Of a DNA stretch of 64,000 nucleotides, positions 40,001-52,000 are shown piece after piece; within the stretch, counting starts at the first letter, position 1; every line of letters begins with the position of its first letter. This stretch comes from Trichopria drosophilae (lineage: Eukaryota; Arthropoda; Insecta; Hymenoptera; Diapriidae): assembly GCA_030407085.1 (NCBI GenBank), contig CM059584.1, positions 128,435,001 through 128,499,000 on the forward strand, read 5' to 3'. A program made the position numbers and the translations under genes. The notes below the pieces were generated by a model that was given only the letters and a program-made list of their open reading frames with translations, did no database searches and was not told where the DNA came from.

Positions 40001-43000
40001 ATAATCCTAAGCATAAAGAAATGCAATAAAATAAAGTACCGAAACATTTACCCCTGAGGCATGTGAAAATGTCCGATTTTTCGATACTGTTTCAGATAAA
40101 ATCCGTCAGATTCTTTTCAATCTTGACCCCCTAAATCGATAGAGCATACCCAAAATTTAGCAAAGCAAGTGGGTTTGATTATGGTATTTTCAGTTTCCGA
40201 TTTCCTACAGAGCTTTAGAAAGGAATTAAAAATCTTGTCATATTGGACGTTAATGGGATAAATTCTTAAATTATCGTTAAAAACTAAACTATTAAGAGTA
40301 GTTCCGTGATGAAATAGCAAATATTTTATTAATTAGTTAAATAATACTTCTAAGTATTTAATCCATTCACGCCTGAAACGATACTTTTTCCATTCAATAT
40401 CAATCAAGTATTTCGCATGGAAATAAAAGTTGAAAAACATTAACCCATTAACGCCTGAAATGGCATTTTTTATACTTGATTTTCAATCAAGTATTTCGTA
40501 TCAAAATCAAAGTTGAAAACAATTGAGAGGTACATATCCTATTGTTTTCGAGGTCGCTCTTCAAGATTCCGAGGTCGAAATTGAGTTTCAGCCATCAGAA
40601 ATTCCAATATGGCGCCGAATATGAAAAAAATTTCCAAAAAATTGGGAATTTTTTATACTTATCAATTTTATTCAAGCTATTAGAATATTGGAATTTTATT
40701 GAAACTCTGAACAAAGGTGCACAAAATACTTCAATTTTAAGAAAAAATTTTACTTTTATACCCCACATCATTGTAACGACCTCAAAATGGCGTCAACAAT
40801 GATAATTTCTTTGAAAAATTTCTGAACGTTCTAACTCAAAAACTACATGCTGTTGTAAAAAAATGATAAGATTGAAAAGTTCTTAGAATTAATCCAGAAA
40901 TATAGTGGAATTTTTTCAGATTTTTGTGATGGCATTTTGAAAAATTTTTTTTCAAAATTTTTTTCATAATTTTTTTTCAAAATTTGTTTCAAAATCATAA
41001 TTTATTTATGAAAAATTCTGAAAAAAATTTGGTGTTTTCACTTATGAATTCTACGAGTTTTTTGTTCTTTGCAATTTTTTCCAAAAGTTAATAGTTTTTG
41101 GGGGGGGAAAAATCCTAAACTATAATATATGGTAAATTCATTTCCTCGAAAACTATCAACTTTTCGAAAAAATTGCAAAGAACAAATACCTCTTAGAATT
41201 CATCAGAGAATATTTTTTGTAAATAAATGACAATTTTGAAAAAAATGTTGAAAAAAAATATCTCAAAATGTCATCAAAAAATTTTGAAAAAATTCCACTA
41301 TATCGCTTGATGAATTTTACGAACTTTTCATTCGGGGCATTTTTTTTTTAAAGTTCGTAGTTTTTGAGTTAGAGCGTCCAGAAATTTCTCAAAGACATTT
41401 TCATTGTTGACGCCATTTTGAGGTCGTTAGAATGATGTAGGGTATAAAAGTAAAAGTTTTCCGTAAAATTGAAGAATTTGTTCACCTTTGTTCAGAGTTT
41501 CAATAGAATCCCAATATTCTAATAGCTCGAAAAAAATTTATAAGTATAAAAAATTCCCAATTTTTTGGAAATTTTTTTCATATTCGGCGCCATATTGGAA
41601 TTTCTGATGGCTGAAACTCAATTTTGACCTCGGAATCTTGAAGAACGACCTCGAAAACAGTAGGATACGCACCTCTCAATTGTTTTCAACTTTGATTTTG
41701 ATACGAAATACTTGATTTAAAATGAAGTATAAAAATTGTCATTTCAGGCGTTAATGGGTTAATGTAAAAAAAAAGGGGAAAAATTAATTACCTTATTATA
41801 AATATTCTTGTTAGAATTATGCACTATGACAATTCCATAAGCCATATATCTTAATTTCATTTGAATTTAACAATATGACATGTACTGACATAGTGTTAAG
41901 TATCTAAAAACAAAAATTATTTTTTAAGAAATTTATATAAACAACTTTTTTAGGTAAAAATAAATATAAAACTTACATCCAGCTCTTAACACTAGTCACT
42001 AATTAAACAATTCAAATAAAAGAAAACTTTAGTTGATTTTTCATTTTTCAATTTTTCAATAGTAGTCGATGATGACATTTTTGTTTTTAGATACTTAACA
42101 CTATGTCAGTACATGTAATATTGTTAAATTCAAATGAAATTAAGATATATGGCTTATGGAATTGGCATAGTGCATAATTCTAACGAGAATATTTATAATA
42201 AGGTAATTAATTTTTCCCCTTTTTTTACATTAATTAACGTTGGAGGTTGGGATGGGTACGTTGAATAAAATATAATAATAGTTTTTTATTTTTCAACAGT
42301 TTTTTCATCTCAAACACTTAAAAAACCAGACTTTTTCAATTTTTCAAAATGTCTCATTACATAACATTTCGGTAAGATGAAATTTGTATTGTATATTGTA
42401 AATTATATTGTTTTTTAAACTTAAATGAATTATGTATTTTAGAAATAATAAATTTTCTGAAGAGGGCCCTCATTATTGGCCGAAACGTAAAATTATTGTG
42501 TGAACCTGTTTAAGAACCGTTAATACCAAGACTGTTAATTATCATCTTAATTTCACATTTTTAAAGAATCATTCTTGAGATTCTTGAATTTAATTTAAAA
42601 ATTTCGTGTCACATTCCATCTAAAATGAGTTTCAAAGTTGATTGGCTGGCAAAATATTTGTCGCGCGAAATTTGAAAAACTCAGACACTATTTGGTTCGG
42701 ATTACCGATAAATTCATCGATGACTTATTAATAATCTGGATTGTTTATCGCAGAGGAAGGTACGCAATTTTGAATCAATTGATGGACCATGGAATCGATG
42801 ATCCTAGCGAATACATAACATTCCACGGCTTGAGAACGCATTCGATGCTGAATGGGACGTTGGTGACGGAACTGATCTATGTACATAGTAAATTAATGAT
42901 CGTCGATGATAAAACCGTTATCTGCGGCTCGGCGAATATCAACGACAGGAGTATGATCGCTACCAGGGATAGTGAAATTGCTGTCATCATCGAGGTAAGT

Positions 43001-46000
43001 CAAATAAAAAATTTACTTCCATGTAAAGAATCATTTGTGGGTTATGGACTCGAAGAGGTTTGTGGTTCCGATAGAAAGAATGTCACGAAGGAAAGTAAAG
43101 AGCACCCCCAAAGAAATGAGATATTTGAGGTTATGAACTTGAAAAATGAATCTTTGAGGTTATGTACAGTAGACAACAACTTTTGTTTTGTGTAATATTC
43201 TCACCTAATAGAAATAAAAAGATTCAATTGGATAGAAAATGTCGAATTCGGAAGGATGGATTGCACTTGCCGGTAAAATTTAACTTTTTTCAGTTTCTAA
43301 AACGAGCGAGGATGATTTTTGTTGGTTTTCCCGCGCTATTCACGAATCTGTTGTCCAAAATTGTTGGAGGGGTTCTTGGGCTCGCTGATTGCGAATCTAA
43401 AGTCAGAATTACAAAATCAAAATGTCTGATCCAATATGGCGGACGAATTTTAAAAATATTTCTGAATTTCAATACAACTTGGTACACTAAGGTGTTTGGG
43501 ATCGCTGATTACGAATCTGAAGTCATAATTACAAAACCAAAATGGCGAATCTAATATGGCGGACGAATTTTTTTAAAATTGCTGGATTTTAATATAACTT
43601 CATATTCTGGGGTTTTTGGGGTCGCAAATTGTGAATCTGAAGTCAGAATTACAAAATCAAAATGTCGGATCCAATATGGCGGACGAATTTTAAAAATATT
43701 TCTGAATTTTAATACAACTTGGTACACTGAGGTGTTTGGGATCGCTGATTACGAATCTGAAGTCATAATTACAAAAACCAAAATGGCGGATGAAGTATTA
43801 CAAATTTGCTGAATTTTAATATACCTTCGTATTTAGAGGTTTTTGGAGTCGCTGATTACGAAACTGAAGTTATAATTACAAAATTCAAAATGGCGGATCC
43901 AATATGGCGGACGAATTTTTTAAAAAATTGTTGGATTTTAGTATAACTTTGCATTCAGGTATTTTTGGGATCGCTAGTTGCGAATCTGAAGTCAGAATTA
44001 CAAAATTGAAAATGTCGGATCAAATATGGCGGATGAATTTTAATATAACTTCGTATTTAGGGTTTTATGGAGTCGCTGATTACGAATCTGAAGTCATAAT
44101 TAAAAATTAAAAATGTCGGATCGAATATGGCGGACGAATTTTAAAAAAATTGTTGGATTTTAGTACAACTTCGTATTCGGAGGTTTTTGGGATCGCTAAT
44201 TGCAAATCTGAAGTAGGAATTACAAAATTAAAAATGGCGCATCCAATATGGCGGACGAATTTTTAACAAAATTGTTGGATTTTAAAACTACTTCGTATTC
44301 TGGAGTTTTTGGGGTCGCGAATTGCGAATCTGAAGTCAGAATTACAACATTGAAAATGACGGATCCAATATGGCGGACGAAATTTTAAAAAAATTGTTGG
44401 ATTTTAGAATAACTTTGCATTCAGGTATTTTTGGGATCGCTGATTGCGAATCTTCAGTCAGAATTACAAAATTGAAAATGACGGATAAAATATGGCGGAC
44501 GAATTTTTAAAAAAATTGTTAGATTTTAAAACAACTTCTTATTCTGGGGTTTTCGGGGTCGCGAATTGCGAATCTAAACTCAGAATTGCCAAATTCAAAA
44601 TAGTGGATCCAATATGGCGGATGAACTTTTAAAAATTTGCTGAATTTTAATATAACTTCGTATATAGGGTTTTTGGAGTCGCTGATTATGAATATGAAGT
44701 CATAATTACAGAATTCAAAATGGTAGATCCAATATGGCGAACGAATTTTTTTAAAAATTGTTGGATTTTAGAATAACTTTGCATTCAGGTATTTTTGGGA
44801 TCGCTGATTGCGAATCTTCAGTCAGAATTACAAAATTGAAAATGACGGATAAAATATGGCGGACGAATTTTTAAAAAAATTGTTAGATTTTAAAACAACT
44901 TCGTATTCTGGGGTTTTCGGGGTCGCGAATTGCGAATCTAAACTCAGAATTGCCAAATTCAAAATAGTGGATCCAATATGGCGGATGAACTTTTAAAAAT
45001 TTGCTGAATTTTAATATAACTTCGTATATAGGGTTTTTGGAGTCGCTGATTATGAATATGAAGTCATAATTACAGAATTCAAAATGGTAGATCCAATATG
45101 GCGGACGAATTTTTTAAAAAATTGTTGGATTTTAAAATAACTTCGTATTCAGGAGTTTTGTGAGTCGCGAATTACGAATCTGAAGTCAGAATTACAAAAT
45201 TAAAAATGGTGGATCCAATATGGCGGACGAATTTAAAAAAAAAAACGTTGAATTTTAAGACAGATGACCTCTAATACCAAGTTTAATTAAAATCCAAAAT
45301 CATTTTCAAAATTCGTCCGCCATATTATATTCGCTATTTGGGTTTTGTAAATTCTGTTTTCGCATTAATAGCGAGGGTGAATTTTTAAAGTGCGGGAGGG
45401 GTTTCTTACAGACTTTTTTGTGTTGAGAACGAATCTGACAATGATAATGCAGTAGGACGTCAGTTTTTTTGGTAACTAGAGCTGGAATGTTCAAGAAATG
45501 CCTATTTTAGCCATTTTAACCTTTTTTCTTTCGGATCAAATTATTTTTGTTTAATTTCCGAAAGAGGTATCGCATAGTAATGCTTTTTAGCTTTAAAATC
45601 TTTTTTGCAATCATTCCACCATTTTTCTTAAAAAAGTTATGCCATTTTGACTTTTAGACTTTTTATTGTGCAAACTCTCCTGTTACGTTAAATATTCGTT
45701 GCGGCAGTCTATTTCGCATGGAGACTCATAAAATACAAATTTACAATTGCAAAATCAAAATGGCCGACACAAATTTTAAAAATTTGAACAAATTACGTAA
45801 AAACTTAGCAGTTGATGCTATTTAAACGACAGAAAGTTCAGTTAACCCCTTACGTGTATAGCGAAAATATAACAAAAAAAAAATTTCCTCATACACCATT
45901 GGAAAGAGCGATTTCTAGCCAATAAGAGAAGAATATTGCAAAAGTTTTCCCATAGAGTTTATATGCTAAAATATAGTGTTAAAGTTAGTTGCGAACTATT

Positions 46001-49000
46001 ATTGGAAATAGCGACTAAATTATAGTACAGAATAATTTTAAAAAATTCAAGATTATTCAGAAGTTAGTCAGCTTTCAAATGAGCTCCGTTTCGAATATTT
46101 TCGCCGTGTACTTTCGGAGATAAAAAATAAAACCAAAAAAAGAAATTTTTTCCTATGTCAATCAAATGCAAAATTTTAAGTGCTTTTCGCGACCACTAAA
46201 TTACCTCTAATCGATTTTTATCAACAGACAATATCTCTTTCGATTCCCAAAAATTGTTAACTTTTGAAAAGCCCTAATATATATAATATGTATTTTTATT
46301 AAAAACGATTTTAAAATGTATGAATTTGGAAAATTTCTGTTGAAGGATCTGGAATTCGATGAAGCAAAGATGAATGACTCGCCGTTTCTGTGCGGCAAAT
46401 TTGCGGGTACATTAAGAAAACAATTGTTCAGAGAACATTTAGGCCTTTTGTGGTCAAACGAAAGACTGTCGATCACCGACATTGTAAAAAAATCTTTCTA
46501 CACAGACGTTTGGCGCTCGAGAAGCCGCCAAAATACGGAAGTGTTTGAAGAAGTCTTCCACTGCATTCCGACGAATAAAGTAGTAAATTTTGCGATATTG
46601 AAGCAGTACCAGAGCGTAGCTCCTCTCTGTTCGACTGATCCCATTTTGGCGCAGTGTATGTTGGAAAACGTTAAGGTATGTAAAATTCTATACTATATTT
46701 ATTTACACATAAATCCACAACCAATATGTCGAATGAAATAAAATCCTATTACCCTGGTAGAAACAGGGAGCGCTTTTTGTGGCTGGTTTATGCCCAATCT
46801 TGTTGGTTTTGCGCAGTTTTTGGCCAACATTTCTAACTGGTTTTCCTGTCGTAATGTAACGACCATTTGCCCAGAATCTATCCATTTTTTATGGCCAAAA
46901 ACTCTAGGAGATTATGCTCGATAGTTGACTGGTTTATGTAGGTTTTCGCGTTGTTATTGTAGAAAACCGGGTAAAAATTGGCCAGTTTTCAGACTGAAAA
47001 TCTTGACTGAAATCTTTAAGAGTTTTAATTTTTGTTATTTTATCAATATTGCGATGTTTTTGGACACGTTCACGGCTTGTAAATGGTTTCGAATTATCCA
47101 TTATATATATAGAGGACCATTTGTTACAATCTTCGCGATGTATTTTTAATCCAAACTGCGTAGGTTATTATTGAGGTAAGATCGTTTTAATATATGCCCA
47201 TTTCATTGCTAGTTTCTAGCCATAAATATGGTAAATAAAGACAATATTTTTCAGGTAGTTAAACTGGGAAAATCTAGATAGGTTGATGCTAGTCTGGTTT
47301 AAAATGGGCATAACTAGCAATTTGTCAATCAATTTCTTGCTAAAAGTTAGGAAGCAAGTTTTGGGCAGTAAAATTGTCTGGTTTCTGGATTGTGCCCATA
47401 AACACTGTTCAGATTTTCTACCAGGGTAGTTAATTTTATATTAAATTAGCATGTTTTTACTTTCCAATTTGTCTGAAAATGATTATTTACTTTAATTCAC
47501 TTTTTACGATTTTCATAAGTAGATTGCATTATTTTTTAGTTTATTTAAATATAAATATAAAATAAACAAACATAACTAAAAATTACTATGCATAACATTT
47601 TAAAAGTAAGTTCCTACAACTATTTACAAATAAATGATGCGATTCGATTCGGATAATATAACGTGGTAACGAATTCCAAAACCGAGTCAACCAATACACA
47701 GTGGTATAAAAACAACGATTCCATGGTGGCCACCGTCAGGGAAAACCGGGAAATCAGGGAAATGTCAGGGATTTTTAAAATTGGTCAGGGAATCAGGGAA
47801 AAGTCAGGGAATTTCAAAATTGGTCAGGGAAAAAGTAAATTATAGACAAATCTTTAAAAAGTGAAAAACATTATTTAACAAAAAATCGCACAATTTCATA
47901 TTCAGAAAAATGCTTTATTTATCGTGTTTCGCATAAAATTCTTTTAAATGATTTTAAATGCTTTCTCTCAAATTTAAACAAATATTGACGTTTTTTATCA
48001 TTAACATATTTCAGTTTTAAACATTTTCGACAGATTTCACCAAAAACCAACAATTTTGAGAAAAAAATAATCTTAAATAAAATATATTTGTGGTACTGCT
48101 CAGTTTTAAACGTTCTGGTACATTGCAACAAAAATAAACACGTTTAACAATAACACATTTCGGTATTGAATATATTCTAACAGATTTGAATAAAATTTAA
48201 TAGTTTAACAAAAATAAATGCAAACAATTTTATATTTAAAGATATTTATCTTTCTATAAAGATACTTTACAGAATATTTCAAAAATATTTGCCATTAAAC
48301 AAATATTTGTATAAATAAAACCTTTTGAAAATGATAGAAAACTTTCATACATTTTTTTAAATCTTCAAAAATCTTTGAAATTGCATAAAAAGGCTAAAAA
48401 TCGTAGAAAAATTTTTAAAATGTTGAAAACAGCACAAAACTCTCAAATTTTGAGAATATTAATTTGTTTAAATGATTATTTTACCATTTCTATTTTAAGT
48501 AGTTGATATTTGTCCAATAGTATTTGAAAAATATAAAATTTATGGCAATTTTTTGTTATTGTCAACATTCGTAAGAATTTTAACAATACTTTGAATATAC
48601 TGTCCAAAATCGCCTAAATTCTAAAATTTATCAACATTTATAATTATTGAGTAACATATTACCGCAGAACTTGACATTTTATAACAAATTTTGAGAACCC
48701 CCAACAAATTTTCTACTATTATTTTGAATTAAACACGAAAAAATCCGCAGGAACATGAGTTTTTTTTTCTGGATTTATATAGATAATATGTTTTAGAATA
48801 TACTACTCGTTGTTGATTGAAAAAATAAAGAATTTATTGAAAATGTGTAGCTGTTTTTAAAACATTTTTATCCGTATTGTTTATTTTTAATAGATATCAT
48901 TAAAATATTGGTCAGGGAAAAATCTGGGAAAAATCAGGGAATTTTTTTCCAAGAAAAAAGCGGCCACCAGGGATTCGTTTTGCAATTTCTTTCGTACAGA

Positions 49001-52000
49001 ATTCTAGAATAACTACCAGAATAAAATATTTGTCTGTACCGAAATAGATTTGAAATAGATTATATACATATTTTAGACTTCCTTCCAATATTAAGCTACT
49101 CCGTCTTATAGCCCCCCCCCCCCCCAATATTATGCGACTGAGGGGATTCAATTTTTCCCCACTTCTTACTTGTATTGAGAGAAAGCGCATGCATCGAACG
49201 GTTGCGAAACATACAACTGTTGGCTAATATCCTAGTGAAATATTACTTATATACATTAGATTGCCGATGGTATGAAAGACTGTCAAGGGAAAAAGCTAAT
49301 ATTAGGGAGGCTAATATTGAGAGGGACCGCTGTATTGAGGATATAAGTTACGAATTGTTATTAGCATCCGTACAGGAAGCAATTGTTATTCGTCTAAAAA
49401 TTGTTATCTTGCGAAATACAAAATGAAGTTTGGCTACAATCAACGCCATCTATGTACGCTTTCGAAAGTAAAGCAGTGTGGATGACAAAATATGTAGAAT
49501 TGAATATATAAAACTGTTTTTGTGTTTGGAGTTTACGAATCGGCGGTTAAATTGAAATTAAAAATAAAGGAACCGATATATTAAACATTATATAACAAAA
49601 AATACTTTAACTTCCTGTACTTAGAAATTGTTAACAATTTTTTATTTAAAGTTTTGTCAGCTTTTTGTTTTCTCTCATACTTTGTTTATCATTGTCAAAA
49701 ATAAACATAAAAATTTTGCCAAAATTAAAAATCGAAAATTTCGAACAAAATCATATTTTATAAAATAACAAGCAATAAATTAATATTATAAGTTTACAAC
49801 AGTGGTTTGGGTGTAGGTAAAATCTATCCTGCGATATTATAATTGTAGCTCATCCTAGAGGACCTTAACCCATTAACGCCGAGGTGATCAGAATTTTTAC
49901 TAACTTTTCAACGTGTTTATTTATTATGTAATCGGACCAAAAAAATAATGCATTACCTTTACTCCTATGCAAAATTTGATGCTCTTTCAGAATCTGAGCT
50001 CAAAATTTCAATTAGACACTGAAAAAAACAATATGGCCGTTTTAAACGTGAAAAACGTGAAATTTTTCGAAAAAAATATTGTTTCGCATTTTTTTTCACA
50101 ATGATACCGCAAAGTTATCGACTTTCTACTATGATCAGATGTGACCATGGCACTCGAACATTAAGAGGAATTTTTTTCAGAAAAATTCATCGACGCGTTT
50201 TTGCAAAATGGCGGCGGAAATGAAAAAATGTTATAAAAATCTTAATCTATTGTTTTTTTTTAAAACTATAAAGTTTAGACAAAAATTTCTAAGAACAAAA
50301 ATGTCTTAAAATTAGTCAAAGAACACTCTCAATTTTTTTCAGAATTTTTGGAGATAATTTTTGATTTTCAACAAATTTTAAAAATCAAATTTTCGAAAAA
50401 ATTTTTCAAAAAAATTGAAAGTGTTCCTTGACTACTTTCTTGCAGATTCTGTGCATATACATTGGTTTTTCTACTCTTAGCATGCTATAGCCCTGGCGAC
50501 TGTTATCTGAAAGTTTTTTATCAAATGTAGGGGGTGGTACGAAAATTACACCTTGGGTCTCTCCGTGTAGATAGAAACAAAATTTTATGTACAATTCAAG
50601 AAAAAGGTTTTTCTTTATACTTTACGAAAAAGTTTTTTAGAACAAAAAAATCTTAAAATTAGTCAAGGAACACTCACAAATTTTTTCAAACATTTTTTCG
50701 AAAATTTGATTTTTTCAAATTTTCGAAAATCAAAGAATTCTGAAAATATTTGAGAGTGTTCTTTGACTAATTTTAAGACATTTTTGTTCTTAGAAATTTT
50801 TGTCTAAACTTTATAGTTTAAAAAAAAAACAATAAATTAAGATTTTTATAAAATTTTTTCATTCCCGCCGCCATTTTGCAAAAACGCGTCGATGAATTTT
50901 TCTGAAAAAAATTCCTCTTAATGTTCGAGTGCCATGATCACCTCTGATCATAGTAGAAAGTCGATACCTTTGCGGTATCATTGTGAAAAAAAATGCGAAC
51001 AAATTTTTTTTTCGAAAAATTTCACGTTTTTCACGTGTAAAACGGCCATATTTTTTTTCTCAGTGTCTAATTGAAATTTTGTGCTCAGATTCTGAAAGAG
51101 CATCAAATTTTGCATAGGAATAAAGGTATTGCATTATTTTTTTGGTCCGATTACATAATAAATAAACACGTTGAAAAGTTAGTAAAAATTCTGATCACCT
51201 CGGCGTTAATGGGTTAAAGAAGATAGAATACAACATTTATTAGGATTTAGATTCGAATCATTGACATGACTCCAGTTGCACAAATTATCAATGTCGATTT
51301 GTAAAATAAAACAGTCGTTAGTGATTTGCATAAATATTTTTAAGCCATCAGCAAAAAGCATTGGGGTTACATATTTTAATTTATCTATTAAATCATTTGT
51401 AAAAACTACAAAGAATATCGGTCTTTGTTGTGAACTTTGAGGTTCAGCACTGATGTAATTTAGATCTCTCTCTCAATAGTGTTGTCTTGAATTTTACTTG
51501 TAGAAGTATATGGTAGGACTTAATCCATTCAATTAACCAATTAACGCTCAAATGCACAGAAAGTTTACTGCAACTTCAACGCTTATTTTCTATACGAAAT
51601 AAATTTCGAAAAAATATCAGATTCCACCATTTTCGAGGCCGCTCTTTCGAATGTCAGTAGGAAAGTTTTTTAAAAATCGATATTTATATATGATGTTGAC
51701 ATACTTGGTAGAAAAACATGATTTTTTCAGGATGCATTTTTTACAAATGTCGAGTTTTTGATACAATATCTTACTTTGAGTGAGCTAAATATATTGCAAG
51801 GGTGCACTCGATAGTTGTACTTAAAAGATACACTAACGTATATTTGAAATTTTGTATGTCAGATTCAAAATGGCCACTGCATTTACAAATTCCTATTCAA
51901 AATTTAACCATTTTTTTCTTGAAAACTATGGACTTTAGAGAAAATTTTATAAGAACAATTATGTTCTAAAATAAGTCGAAGAATACCCTCGAATGTTTTC

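Larger units (their letters stand above)
39310..42538. mobile_element. Palindromic element with TTAA ends, split by a second TTAA insertion (PLD intron 11)
   Basis: The outer arms 39310-39611 plus 41763-41918 pair with 42083-42538 as near-perfect inverted repeats. The ends read TTAACAGTCTTGG and its complement. Each arm carries the CTGAAGAGGGCC...GGCCGAAAC motif (39362-39392 minus, 42457-42487 plus). The left arm is interrupted by an insertion at 39616-41758. There is no coding capacity. Confidence 0.85.

Noticed and set aside
42638..42753. Upstream extension of PLD exon 12
   Set aside because: The open frame continues upstream by chance. The homologous protein segment and a CAG acceptor place the exon start at 42754.
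43162..44110. Open frames with repeated [14 protein letters not shown] peptides
   Set aside because: They are translations of the 121-bp tandem repeat and have no conserved frame across units.
47663..47845. Frame with repeated FKIGQG peptides
   Set aside because: It is a translation of the GTCAGGGAA subterminal repeats of the CATGGTGGCC element.
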